Origin: Glandiceps talaboti
Lineage: Eukaryota > Hemichordata > Enteropneusta > Spengelidae
Assembly: GCF_964340395.1 (NCBI RefSeq)
Contig: NC_135568.1
Coordinates: 9,172,776 to 9,236,775, forward strand
DNA: 64,000 nucleotides
Direction: 5' to 3'
The position numbers were made by a program, and so were the translations under genes. Of the stretch, positions 22,139 to 36,639 are shown one piece after another. Position 1 is the stretch's first letter; every line of letters begins with the position of its first letter. The notes beneath the pieces were generated by a model that had not been told where the DNA came from, searched no databases, and saw only the letters and a list, made by a program, of their open reading frames with translations.

Positions 22139-22600
22139 TGATTTTGAGGTCAAAATATGTTTCTAAAAAGGTTGAGGTTCTTCAAGCTTCTAATATTAAA
22201 TCTGGATATTGAGGTCCTTTAAGTTTCTAAAAAAAAATATCCATTGAGGTCCTTCAAGCTTCTAATATTAAATCTGCATATTGAGGTCCTTTAAGTTTCT
22301 AAAAAAATTTCCATTGAGGTCCTTCAAGCTTCTAATATTAAATCTGCATATTGAGGTCCTTTACGTTTTTAAAAATATGTCCATTGAAGTCATTCAAGTT
22401 TCTAATATTAAAGTTGTCTTTTGAGACCCTTTAAGTTTCTAAAAATATGTCCATTGAGGACCTTTAAGTTTCTAAAAATATGTCCATTGAAGTCATTCAA
22501 GTTTCTAATATCAAATTTGTCTTTTGAGGTCCTTCAAGTTTCTAAAAATACAATGTATGTCCATTGAGGTTCTAAGTTTCTAATATTAAATCTGAGCATT
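22139..22600. repeat. ~35-bp monomer / ~71-bp dimer tandem array
   Basis: TTGAGGTCCTT occurs at 22172, 22209, 22244, 22281, 22314 and 22351, then continues in diverged form. Two monomer types alternate, one with CAAGCTTCTAATATTAAATC and one with TAAGTTTCTAAAAA, giving a ~71-bp higher-order unit. Later units lose the strict alternation. Confidence 0.9.
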
Positions 22601-24632
<2,032 letters not shown>

Positions 24633-26840
24633 AATATTTGAATTTGAATTTGCAGCCCATTATGTGAATATTAGCATACACTTTGAACATTTTCCAGTCA
24701 GAAAAATACGATCCTCTTAACTTAAGTACGATATAACAAATGATATGTATCTCAAATGGCTACCTAATCACAAATTAAAGCATTAATGAAGTAATATGCG
24801 TATCGTTTAATGAAATATTTAATATATTCTAATAAAACACGAGTGCTGTCAATTGATACACTTTACTTTATCTAATTAGATGTCTTGATAGAATAACTTA
24901 TTGTGCGATGACCTCGTAAAAGGTCACGATTGCCAATTAATAGAACTCTTAAAACATGTGAAGTATGCTTAATTAATCTGATGGCCATATAAATAAAATT
25001 TGTTGTTACATGTATTATTTGTCGAAATTTTAAAAAAGATGAATTGACTTGATAATTACTTTTTGTGTTGTCATAGAAACCATGTGAATAATAGTAACAC
25101 CGAATGCATGTTGTATAAATTTATGGATTTATTTACTTAAAAATAAACTTTACCAAATTTTTTTAAGACATTGTTAAAACCATGAAAATATAACATAAAA
25201 GGAAAACTTTTTTTCTGTATTGAAAACCTCCAAAGGGCATCCATAGTCATGTGAAATAAAGCTAAATTATCAAATGCGAAAAATGGAAGTTTTGAAAACA
25301 TATTTACTTTTTAAATATCTAGTGACAATATATCTAGAAAGATTGTGACCTGACATAATGAATATGCAAAATTGATTCATGAATATGCAAATGTTAGTTT
25401 TTTCACTATCATCCAATCAGATTGCAACTTTTATAATGGTATAGGAGTATGGGACTTGCATTACACATGTTTTCATTCGTTGTTAGAAAGTTGCAAAGTT
25501 CAGCAATGGTAGAGAGTTTATTATACTCCAAAACTTGTGAACTGAATCAAGTGTTTTCAACTCAATCTGTGAGATGGGGTTACTGTATTTGTTTATCGTT
25601 TATAAGCCTAATGATGTTGCTATGGAGTCGATAAGTGCTGGAGTATATTTTTGTTTATGTCTGCGAAATGTCTGTTGTCACATGCAAGATTGGATAAATG
25701 GCCTTTCAAAATAAAATTCTAGCTTACAATAAAATCAGGGTTGCATAATATAATTATCAAACAAATTAAGTGATGAGGCAGTAGAAACAACACATTTATT
25801 TATGAAAAAACCCTCAAAATTTATGGTAAACCCTCAAAATTTACCCCCAAAAATGGTAAAACCCTCAAAATTTGAAAAAAGTAAGAACTACATGTATGCC
25901 TTCAAATGAACAAGACATTCTCAGCTAATTTGGTTTTGTAGTTGCATACATGTTTATAAATTGTAAGCATTTTGCAAACATTTTGCAAAAATGTGGTAAC
26001 AGAGAGGGGTCAGGTTAAAATTATATTTTCGAACATCTGAGTTCGGATGCTGTACAAGGGAAAGTTGAAGGAAGTCCTGGATTTTACTAGCCCTGCCACT
26101 CTAAACATAAGTGTGTTCATAAAATTTAATTGGTATGGCCAATGTAGATTAGTGGCATACAACTTGTGGCGATGTGTCTATGCAAGCCAACCATGTCTGT
26201 GTACTGTAGTTGGATGTAAATGTTATCAGAATCTATGGAATTTGTATAATTATGGGCCAACTATGTTACAGCTACGTACCCTTCAGAATTCTCTGCTTGG
26301 CTGACTTCCCCCATAGACCTGCAATCACTCAATTAGCTCTCAGCACACCAGCTGTTCAGTTGGTTTGAAACCTCACTTGATGTGTTGGATTACAACTGGT
26401 TTGGGATCACTATGAGGACAGCATACCTTTTTACATGAATTACTCTCCGTTTACAGTTTCCTTAACAATGCGTTTTGAAACTTTTAGTTCAAACAACTTC
26501 TAACGACGACAGAGATCTGTTGCATACATCATAGTTTTGATTCTCCATGTGGATTTAGTCTGGTATAAATTATATAGTGTCACTGTGTGTTCGTAAAGTT
26601 GTCTGTTTATGGGACGGAGGGCAGCTTGTGAGAAGGTTGTCAAGACAGATTTAGAAGATTCAAAGATGATCTTGTAGATTAGTATCAATCAAATGTAGAA
26701 CGATGGGATCGTGTTGGTCTGAGTTTAAGGTAAGAAAGCGATTTTCCTCTGTCTTATAATTTTACATGATATAGTGCAGAGTCGTACTCGTGTCAACCAG
26801 TCTTGGTTTGTATGTATACACGTATACTGAAGAACAACAG
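24633..26840. other. Unassigned AT-rich DNA
   Basis: No gene supported. A small repeat of ACCCTCAAAATTT (three copies, about 25810-25872) is present. TGACCT and AGGTCA half sites face outward at 24909-24926. Two AATATGCAAA motifs lie near 25365-25395. Frames 25449-25634 and 26047-26304 are not recognisable. Confidence 0.5.
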
Positions 26841-27200
26841 CTGACTGAATTTTTTACGTCCATAAGTAATACATATTTTGTCGTATGATTATAAGTTAAT
26901 TCATACATGAAATATTAATACATATTTTGTCATACGATCATAAGTTAATTCATACTTGAAGCATTACAAAATATTTTATATATACTGATAAATTGCTCAG
27001 TGTCAATTTTTATGTCCATATGTTAAGTAATACATATTTTGTCGTACAATTATGACTTAATTCATACTTGAAGCATTATAAAATGTATATATCGATGAAC
27101 AGCTGAATATCATTTTTATATCAATGAAGTAACCTATACATTGTCTTTAGATAAGTTAATGCGTACTTAAAAAAGTTTAAAATGTTATATTGATCAACAG
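26841..27200. repeat. Degenerate AT-rich tandem array
   Basis: AATACATATTTTGTCGTA, then TTATAAGTTAATTCATAC, occurs near 26868, 26918 and 27027. CTTGAAGCATTA and CAGCTGAAT.TCA.TTTT blocks recur between them. Unit length is irregular (about 50-110 bp), so this is an old array or nested duplications. Confidence 0.75.
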
Positions 27201-29284
27201 CTGAATGTCAATCTTTTAATGGTATTAAGGCTTAAAAAAAAATTGTTTGCTCCTAACCCCACCTAGCTTTTCACTGCCGACCCTAAACTTTTTGTTATGT
27301 ATTCGAGAGAAAAAATAATAAAATCGCAAAAATTGTGAAGTCTCATGAGAAATAGTGGATGCAGAAACTGCCATCAACTTAAAAAGACAGTCTAAATGTT
27401 CTTCCAAACTGTAATAGCTGTACATCTGATAACTTGCACATAAAAAAAATAAATAAAATAAAAAATCTACCTACACTGTACCCCCACCCATTCTAAAATT
27501 GAGTGTAACCGGAACCACACAATTATTTTATTAGGCCTTATGTATAATACATTGTATCTTTGTATCTCTTTATTATATATGTTAACCTGTATATATGTTA
27601 ACCCGTACTGAAAGCAGTATAACATATTAGACAACTATAGATTAAGCCAAACATTTTCTCTGAGTAAAGGCCAATAGCTGCATCATGTAAATAAGCATGA
27701 CAATTTTGCCATCTTAGCGTGAAAAATAAGCATAAATTGTATAATTAACGGAAACGTGGACATATCAGGTTGGGGAAAATATTAGTTTTTGGTTTAAAAA
27801 GTGTCAAGGTCAAACTTATAAAAAAGAAAAAAAAGACAGGCCTTAAATATTTTGGAATTTGTAAGTTCTGTTGTCATTTGAAATTGGATTGAAAGTAACC
27901 CCTGAATAATAATTTTAGAGGTCCAAAGCGAATATTAAGTAGTTTTTGAGCCACAAACTGGCTATTTCAAACTCAATTTAAACAAAACTGCAAGTCAACT
28001 ACTTTCTCTAGAATGCATTCATCTGAAAAATTCTGCTTTGAATCTTTTTAAACACTGGTGTGTAAAAAAAAAAGATTTGGAAGCAACAAAAAGAGTGCAA
28101 AAGTGTTTTCACTTTGTTAATTCTAGAAAATCAGTAGATTTGTTGAGCAACTCAGAAGTTACAACCCTCAATACGGCTGCTATTTTGAATAAAAATAAGG
28201 ATTTGTATGTCTGAGACTAGTTTATTCTCTATTTCAGAAAAATCTAAAACAGAGACCAATAAAGTTTTAGACTGTATGAAGACTTTGTTTAGAAGTAACC
28301 ATGCGCAAAGTATTAACAAATTCTTCAGAATTACATTTTTTTGAGTAACGTACATGTTAAGTGGCACTTTGAAGTAGCAATACCGTTAAGTTCTAAACAG
28401 CCGTAACAGGACAAATGTTTTAACTGTTCACGGATTTTGCATCATACAGAGATTTTGAGATAGTTTTATAAACTAAATACCTCACTGACAGTGAGAAAAT
28501 GATTGTCAATCACGCAAGCAACTACTGGGAGTTGAGGATTTCAAGCAGAGGCATTTCCTGAATTTTAATGCATCATGTAATGTTTACATTCGGCAAGGCT
28601 TTTACTTTTATGCATAATTAGAATATTCATGTTGACCTCCATGTGATCTCAATGTATTGATTTTGCTTGTATAATGTCATGGATTGTATAATTAATTTTC
28701 AAAAGCAAATTGATTTTTGAATCTGATCTCTGAATTTTTTTCAATCATGTCTACCTCGGCTTATAGATATGGATGAATACATAATTGTATAAAGATAAAC
28801 ATTCCTTCCAGACATAAACCGAAAATTTTACCTAAAAAATTCCACTGCATACGTCAGTTTTTGTCAACAGACTGGCCCAACTATTCAGTACACATTAAAT
28901 TTCAGGTAACAGTTTTCAATACTTTCTGTGGTTCACCAACACGTATGAATTTTCATTTACTCGATATACATGAAATTGATAACGAATCTCAATTTATCGG
29001 TCTACGAATGATTGCTGAGGAAAACTGAGTGAAACTCCGAGTAATGACTTATAACATCCTTATTCCTTGGATTAGATCTATAATGCTCTGCTACTAATAT
29101 TGCATCGAGCACTGTTCTCTCCAGTGAGACACTTAATATATGAATATCAAATTGTATTATGAATGATAAAATAAAGTCAATATCGATGACATGAAGATAT
29201 TCGGTAACCGAAATGACTACCTATACTTTAAATACTTACCATACGAAAAGTATGTTGTGTACATGTAGGTGAAATTAAAGTTTT
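27201..29284. other. Unassigned AT-rich DNA
   Basis: No gene, array or element recognised. Frames 27225-27425 and 28152-28367 on the minus strand are not recognisable. Confidence 0.5.
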
Positions 29285-29337
<53 letters not shown>

Positions 29338-29338
29338 C
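29285..29338. repeat. (AAC)n microsatellite
   Basis: About 18 AAC units follow GTGAAATTAAAGTTTT. A trinucleotide run immediately after an AATTAAAG-like signal could be the tail of an old retroposed sequence, but no body was recognised upstream. Confidence 0.95.
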
Positions 29339-30024
29339 GAGTTTAATACTTTCACTATCCAATCACTGTCTGTAAAACTTGAAAATGGCTTAAGAAGAGT
29401 TGTGAACGTTGTGCATGTATTTGTTATTAAATTATGTATAACTTTGGCAATCTCATGATTGCAGATATTATCGGATGTTTTATCAGAAATTAGGACAAGG
29501 CTATAAGCATTGAATTCAGCAACGTTGTATTCAAACAGGCAGCAACATTTTCACTTTAGATTTCACTGTGCAAAATATTTGTATTATCATTTCTTGAAGT
29601 TTTATGACGACATTGGAAGTTGATTGTATATTTTTTTCATTCTAAAACTTTAAGTAAATACATCTATTTTATATTTCGATGGTGAAAAAAGTGTACAGCA
29701 GTTACGTGTCGTACATTTTTATTGACTAGATTTACGAGTGCAGCTGTACTATGTTCATCCACGGAGACTTGCCACTGGCACACTTCCAGTCCTGTCTACT
29801 AGAAATTCAGTCACTCAATAAAACTTGATGTACTGGATGAAAACATTGGTTGGCATTTGGGATGTTGTACAGACGTATGTCACTATGATAACGTTGATAA
29901 AAGTAGTTTTGGGGTAAATTGTTCAGATTAAAAATGTGAAGTGCTTGCGATTTCCTTGACTAGTACCCCATGATTTTTTCCTGTTTTAGAATTTATAGAG
30001 TGTCAAGCAAAGCAAATGGTATTT
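29339..30024. other. Unassigned DNA
   Basis: Nothing recognised. Confidence 0.5.
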
Positions 30025-30296
30025 ATGATGTCATCACTAGAGGTTTTCCCATAAACCCTTGCAGGAAATCCCCAAAATGGCTGAACACATTTCAAGTGCA
30101 ATAGGGATTAGGATAGTTATCATGTCATCACAGATGATTTCCCATAAACCCTTGCAGGAAATCCCGAAAATGGCTGAACACATTTCAAGTGCAATAGGGA
30201 TTAGGGTAGTTATGATGTCATCACCAGATGATTTCCCATAAACCCTTGCAGGAAATCCCCAAAATGGCTGAACACATATCAAGTGCAGTAGAGCTT
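30025..30296. repeat. 93-bp tandem repeat, about 2.9 copies
   Basis: CCCATAAACCCTTGCAGGAA starts at 30048, 30141 and 30235. Units share AATGGCTGAACACAT and CAATAGGGATTAGG and are over 90% alike, so the array is young. Because 93 is a multiple of three, both strands stay open (30037-30282 minus, 30059-30241 plus) with a 31-residue periodicity. That is a property of the array, not evidence for a gene. Confidence 0.95.
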
Positions 30297-30419
30297 CATT
30301 TCAAGAGTTCAAAGTTGAGTTATAATTAAACCAAGACATTATTTTATCTTTAAAAATCATAGTCAGTTGATACCAATACTCATTACAAGCTTACTACAGG
30401 CAGAAATAAGTCTGAAGAG

Positions 30420-30586
30420 ACTTTTCTGAAGTTATATCTTGATACCCATCTTTTTCGAAAACACTATTGTTGAACGCTGTGCAGTTAAAATGATTTTATC
30501 TTTTTAACTATCTTTTTTAATTTAACAGAATATTTTACAGCACTTTGAGATGTGTGAAAGCATTAATAATAAATAAATAAATAATG
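30420..30586 (+). mobile_element. Possible LINE/SINE 3' end remnant
   Basis: CACTTTGAGATGTGTGAAAG, then CATTAATAATAAATAAATAAA, resembles the 3' terminus shared by L2-like LINEs and their SINEs (CTTTGAG followed by a TAAA-type tail). About 110 bp upstream a short frame reads LDTHLFRKHYC then stop, similar to the end of some LINE ORF2 proteins. The body is too short or too decayed to classify. Confidence 0.4.
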
Positions 30587-31345
30587 TCTACCATATTGAT
30601 GAGCTCATTTACATATACGAAAGCTTTTATCAATTTTCTCATTACAATATGATACATAACCAATTATTAGATCAAATTAAAGTGTGTACTTTGAAACCAA
30701 ATATACTATAAACTTGAAAATGTTTGCTAAAGACTTTGTTTTGTTTATTTTATTTGAAACAAAAAACATGAAAATAAGTAGTGGCTAAAATGCCTTCAAC
30801 ATAAACACAGTACACCAGGCCTACAAATTTGTAAACATTAGTCTTTTGGAGATAGTTGAAGACTAAAAATTGAAAAATGTTATAGTTGTGAAAATACCTA
30901 AGTTTTTCAGTATTATAGTAAATAAAAGACCCCCCCCCCCCCCCCATTCATTACTGATATTATAAAGACCAACTGAAATGACTTCTAGGAAGGTTTTACC
31001 TTCATTTTAAACTGTCAACCACACTTAGTATTTAGAGGAAGGCATACACATGTGTCTCATGATGCTGGCAGTGTGCCAAGGTGACGAATCGCTTAAGTTA
31101 CAGTTACAGATGTATGTATGGGTTTGATGGTTTCACCATAGGTGTTGTGGTGTCTGTGGTTTTTGTGGTCAGCTCTGTGTTTGACCCTGAAATGTTATTA
31201 CTGTACAGTTGTTTATTCTATTCAAGTCACTGTAGGATGTGTGAATGTTGAAATGAGATGTTGCAAAGGTCAAGAAGAGTTTAATATACGCTGAAAGAAG
31301 TAATCATTGGTTTCCTTAGAAAGGAATGTATGTGGTATAATGTTT
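30587..31345. other. Unassigned DNA with a C-homopolymer
   Basis: Sixteen consecutive C residues lie at 30930-30945. Otherwise nothing recognised. Confidence 0.6.
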
Positions 31346-31542
31346 GTGTATGTATCATGCATGTGTGTGTGTGTGTGTGCATCCGTGCATGCGTACATGC
31401 ATGCATGCATGTGACGTGTGTGAGTGTGTGTGTATGTATGTATGTATGTGTGTATGTATGTATGTATGTATGTATGTGTGTATGTACATGTATGTATGTA
31501 TGTATGTATGTATGTATGTGTGTATGTATGTATGTGTGTATG

Positions 31543-31574
<32 letters not shown>

Positions 31575-31642
31575 TGTATGTATGTGTGTGTGCGTGCGTG
31601 CGTGTGTGCGTGCGTGCGTGCGTGCGTGTGTGTGTGTGTACT
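31346..31642. repeat. Compound (GT)n/(GTAT)n/(GCGT)n microsatellite
   Basis: Blocks of GTAT, GTGTGTAT, CATGCATG and GCGTGCGT follow one another for about 300 bp. The GCGT part is alternating purine-pyrimidine and could adopt Z-DNA. Overlapping frames on both strands (up to 154 codons, 31270-31843) are translations of the repeat. Confidence 0.97.
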
Positions 31643-33120
31643 TGTGTGCACACACAACACCTATCAAATAAATTTATTGTTACATTATGCCCAGGATTGC
31701 TTTTTCTTAACATCTCTGATAATAGCGAGGACACAGTGAGGGTAACTTTAAAAATGAAATATCATATTGTTTCAGCACATACAGAAACTATGGTTTCTGG
31801 TATGATATGCAGCCAAATTGTATGCTGTCTTTACAGACAATGACACTAAATGGAAATTGAATGTATTGATGTACATGATGTAATTTTCATAGCTATCACT
31901 TCTAAAGGGCTCTATCAAATATAGGTATAATTCTACACAGACTTCATTTTAACAACTATCCACTGCTTAGCTGTGCTAATGAATTGTGACAGTATAATAC
32001 ATAGATCATAATTAGTAAATCAAATGTACTGAGGTTTGATAATTAATTGACAATAAAGTTATATATCCCTAGATATTACAAATTATACAGATAATTGGTG
32101 AAGGTATTTGATAATAGCAATTATAGTGCTGTAAAAAATGCCAGGAGATTTCAAGTAGATTTTATCTACAATAATGATACTAAATCTGGGATTGGCTTAA
32201 GGATTAAGGATTAATATTTAGGTGTCAAAGACAGTGGTCCTGAATACTTAAAATAATCCTAGGTAATCCCACAGATATAGTAGTACTAAGTCAAGAACCT
32301 GGAACTGATTTGTGGGCCTTTATCAAAACTCGCTTTCCACATCCCAGTATTTCAGTTTTTTAAATGTCTTGTTGATGAGTCCACTGAGACGATAAGTCAG
32401 GAACCTCATGAACCAGGGATTGAATCATGGGCCTTTATCAGCTTTTGAAACATCTTGTTATTGGACTGTCATAACGTAGGACTATCAGTTATAGTTGTAA
32501 TGATTAATTACTACAAATCTGATGAAATTTTTGAACAGATGTGGACGACAAACCAATATACTTTGGGACAGATACGAAGGCAGACTTCAGTAATTTATAT
32601 TAATGAGCCTCTACTATGATGAACTCTTGTCATCTCATGTAGCATAGTTACTTGTTACTTACTGCCAAAATTCTCAATATTGTTAATTTTGTAGATTTTA
32701 CATAATTTGTGTTATGAATGATTTTGAGGACATATTTAGAACGAAAAAATTCATCACGTTATTATGAATAACAAAGATATAAAATTGATGTATATTTAGT
32801 GAACAGATGTGATGATGGTACCACTAAAGTTTGATAGCCTCATATATTATATATCACTATAACAAGATCTATAATTGCCAGATGTCCAATATTGGGTAAT
32901 TTGAATAACCATGAATATTTCATAGCCATAATTTAAAAATCATATTTCCCATAGGTGGCTGAGTTTTATGCAAATTCTGCTCTATAAAGTTATGAACTCT
33001 CTAGTGAGTATATTGAAATATATACTTTGTCAGCATTTTTATATAGATTTAGAATCAAGTTTAAACAGAGAGAAGGAAATCTGTAAACTTTCAAGTATAT
33101 TTATTCATGTATTATAATTT
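31643..33120. other. Unassigned AT-rich DNA
   Basis: No gene or array supported. CAGGAACC..GAA, then GGGCCTTTATCA, is repeated once (about 32295-32330 and 32398-32445), suggesting an old ~105-bp duplication. Confidence 0.5.
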
Positions 33121-33195
33121 CAATACCAGATTTACCACATTTCCCCCGTTCTGTTACTGGTTTTCCCTCAACCTTAGCAAAAACACTGGCTACTA
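33121..33195 (+). mobile_element. MITE family A, right-end fragment
   Basis: TTTACCACATTTCCCCCGTT, then CTGTTACTGG and CCCTCAACCTTAGCAAAAAC, match the right part and right terminal inverted repeat of the intact copy at 9735-9906. No left end was found upstream, so this copy is truncated. Confidence 0.65.
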
Positions 33196-33714
33196 CACAC
33201 GTGTACAATGTATATCATGATAGAGATTGGCTAACTATTTCATTTTGAATATATATTCTTTTAACTTTGGTCTTAGACAAGATACAAACCAAAAAAGTTG
33301 TGAGTAGTCCTGTAACAGGTTGAAATCATGATTGCGTTGAGGGCACTGATTTTAGGGTGCGGACCAAAAAATCAATTTCATTGGCTATTGCACCTTATTA
33401 TGTGTACTGTGATACATAAATACATTTATACACAGGTCATTAGAAACTGTTCAATAAGTCATTACATGTAGCAAAATAATTTCAAAGAACTTTCCAGTTG
33501 CTGCTTGTGTACAAAAATATAGTAATGCAACTATACAGCGTTGTGGTCTTGGAATCTTAGTTGTGACAGTCCTATTGTCAGGATGTGTACATACCATGGA
33601 TGTACTGACATGTGGTGATAAACCCAGATGGTGATACACTCTCTCAGAGTTGTGGTGTGACCCCTAATAAGGTCACTACTGGAATTTAAAAATGTCGTCA
33701 AATTAGTTTAGAAG
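33196..33714. other. Unassigned DNA
   Basis: Nothing recognised. Confidence 0.5.
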
Positions 33715-34605
33715 TAAAGATCACTATAAAATTAGCTATGTAAAGGTCTAACCTTGTGGTTTACTGGATGACAGACATAAACCACAGATTGAGATGATGC
33801 ATATACATTTTGTAGCTATGTCCACACTTACAGAGATGATACATCTAGCTATGTCCACACTTACAGAGATGATACATCTAGCTATGTACAGATCTAACCT
33901 TGTGGTTTACTGGCTGGCAGACATAAACCATAGATTGAGATGATATATCTAGCTATGTCCACACTTACAGAGATGATGCATCTAGCTATGTTCACACTTA
34001 CAGAGATGATGCATCTAGCTATGTAAAGGTGTAACCGTGGTTTACTGGATGACAGACTTAAACCACAGATTGAGATGATATATCTAGCTATGTCCACACT
34101 TACAGAGATGATACATCTAGCTATGTACAGATCTAACCTTGTGGTTTACTGGCTGGCAGGCTTAACCACAGATTGAGATGATGTATCTAGCTATGTCCAC
34201 ACTTACAGAGATGATACATCTAGCTATGTCCACACTTACAGAGATGATACATCTAGCTATGTAAAGGTGTAACCGTGGTTTACTGGTTGACAGACATAAA
34301 CCACAGATTGAGATGATATATAGCTATGTCCACACTTACAGAGATGATACATCTAGCTATGTTCACACTTACAGAGATGATGCATCTAGCTATGTAAAGG
34401 TGTAACCGTGGTTTACTGGCTGGCAGACTTAAACCATAGATTGAGATGATATATCTAGCTATGTTCACACTTACAGAGATGATACATCTAGCTATGTCCA
34501 CACTTACAGAGATGATGCATCTAGCTATGTCCACACTTACAGAGATGATACATCTAGCTGTGTTCACACTTACAGAGATGATACACCTAGCAATGTTCAC
34601 ACTTT
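33715..34605. repeat. 33-bp minisatellite in a higher-order array
   Basis: The 33-bp unit CTTACAGAGATGATACATCT plus AGCTATGTCCACA occurs singly or in runs of up to five. Runs are separated by a ~100-bp spacer containing TGTGGTTTACTGG ... TAAACCACA, which can form a hairpin. Spacers recur at 33756, 33902, 34037, 34141, 34275 and 34408. Minus-strand frames (33894-34097, 34280-34657) show an 11-residue IARCIISVSV periodicity only because 33 is a multiple of three. Confidence 0.95.
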
Positions 34606-34645
34606 TAAAATACTGAGGGGTTACCGTTTTTAAAGGGAAAGTATA

Positions 34646-34822
34646 TCTTGAATTCATTATGTTTAATAAAAAAACTTGGATTTTAGTTGAGAGAAAATGT
34701 GTTGGATTTTATTTATTTTCATCTGTGATCAATACCAGCTCTGCAGTGATAAGGGAAAGTGAATCAAATCCACACATTTTATTGTGATATCCAAGTTTTA
34801 ATTAAACATAGTGAATTCATTA
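34646..34822. mobile_element. Fold-back element (~177 bp)
   Basis: The left arm (34650-34712; TGAATTCATTATGTTTAATA, then AAACTTGGATTTTAG, then ATGTGTTGGATTTTATT) is the imperfect complement of the right arm (34763-34821). The central ~50 bp are unique. It begins 40 bp after the 33-bp array ends. No coding capacity; likely a MITE remnant. Confidence 0.6.
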
Positions 34823-36635
34823 GGTAACCTCATTTTAGCTAATATATTTAGCTAAATACAAAAACTTGATCACCCATGTATACAAAAAAATATTTTGAAA
34901 AATCATGATGTAAGGGTGCATATAAATAGGGGTCAGATTAAGATGACACTCATTATGCTAGATGACTTTGACCATGTAACATGCTCACAGAGCTCATAGT
35001 GTCTAAGAAACTGCCATTTTAGAGAGTATTACAGATTTGTTACCTCCTAATGTTGGATGAATATTCAATTAAGAAATCGCTTACTGTATTTTTGAATATA
35101 CATGTAGTTGTGTTTGGGCACTGTATGCATGAAATGTTGGCTTGATAGACATTGAAAACTTCAAAGTGTTGAGACATTGACCTAGGATTAAAAATTAAAA
35201 ATTAGCCCTTTAAGGAATTATTTGGATACTACTCAGGCAATTAAGGTGTTGGTTTATTAAGATTGGCACAAACTGAAACTGCTGCCAACATAAAAACAAA
35301 TGCATCATAAGTCTCAACCGTTGAGGGCGCTGTTGCATGCCTGAGTGACACTCTAAAAGTCGCTCTTTAAAAGGGAAAGTTGAGAAAATCAAAATCAAGT
35401 GAGATGGCTCCAAGTATTGTGATTCACAATGTAAATTCGTCACTGTATTTAAATGATCAAAAAAATTATTTGGCAAATCTGCGAAACGTGTCACAGATCT
35501 TTTGGAGTTAGATATAGCTCTTAATATGTACAGTATTTCTACAGCTGTTTCTTATATTATTCTGACTATTTTGATTTGTCTGTAATTCTTACTTCGATAC
35601 TCGAACATTCATCAAAGCATGTAAGATTATCTCTCTCTCTTTTTACTGCCCCGGAGTTATGAGTTAGAGAGATGTTTTTTGTGAGTCAAGATCCATATTG
35701 GAAGTGTCCTCACGTATGCAGTGATAGTACTTCCTTTGAACTTTGGTTGTGTCCCTGTTTTTGTGCGACTTTTCGACTGACGGTAGCCTAAGTAATCTGT
35801 GAGGGTCAGAGCTGACATGGAGTCAAGCAAGATTGAATGTGTAGAAGTGTGTCAGAGGCTTACGCTTGAGTGACAGGACACCAAAAATCAGCAGTGGGGG
35901 GTGCATCACTGAATAGAACAGCCAAGTAAGATTATGGAATGGAATCTAGTGTTGGGATAGGCAGGGAGAATTCTGCATCTCTGATTCCTGGGAAGGTTGG
36001 AAAAAAGTGACTTCACTGGTGTACTTTCTGGTAAAGATCCGTTGCTTTGATTAGTGACAAGTGTGTATTGGACCTGTGTCAAGCCTTACACGGCTGCTCA
36101 GTATATCTGCAGCGTTGTGTGTGTGTATATGTCGTGTAATCTAAGCTGACATTTTGGTATGTATACTATTTGTGTGTGTCTCTTTTACACTGCATACAAC
36201 AAGTTTGTACACAGCTGTATGGTGTACTTCTCATTTCATTCTCAAGTCAAACTTTTCACCCTTCTGTTGCCAACTGTTCTAATTCTTTGCAAAACATCTC
36301 AGTTAGTCAACCATTTTGATAAAAACTTCATCCAAGATATAAAAACAATGATCAAAAACTTGCAGTGCTTAAAATAAATTTTCTTAGAAAATTTGGTGAT
36401 TCTGTGTTAGAATTTCCAGTGGAATATAATTCACTGAATTTTGGCACGTATTTGTGAAGTTTTACCCTGGAACAGTAAGAAACTGTGTGATAGTTTTTAT
36501 TGTCGAGTTGGGAAGTATATGGAAGTAATTGTTTACCAAGGACAGTAGCTAGCAATGTGAAGTCCAAACATACCTTTCCTCCAAGTGTTTGTACTGGACC
36601 AGCCGTGAGGGCATTGTACATAACATTTCAAAGCT
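34823..36635. other. Unassigned DNA, slightly more GC-rich near 35.6-35.9 kb
   Basis: No gene could be proved. At 35817-35873 a short frame starts MESSKIECVEVCQRLTLE and ends; a splice-donor-like AAGTAAGA lies at 35934-35941. This could be a 5' exon, but the support is weak. The frame 35210-35494 on the minus strand and the frames near 36159-36621 are unrecognised. Confidence 0.4.
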
Positions 36636-36639
36636 TGCT

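Noticed and set aside
31270-31843. Overlapping frames rich in Thr/His/Ile and Cys/Val/Met
   Set aside because: They are translations of a compound GT/GTAT/GCGT microsatellite on both strands.
33894-34657. Minus-strand frames with an 11-residue repeat
   Set aside because: The period is the 33-bp array; stops and spacers break the frame at each higher-order boundary.
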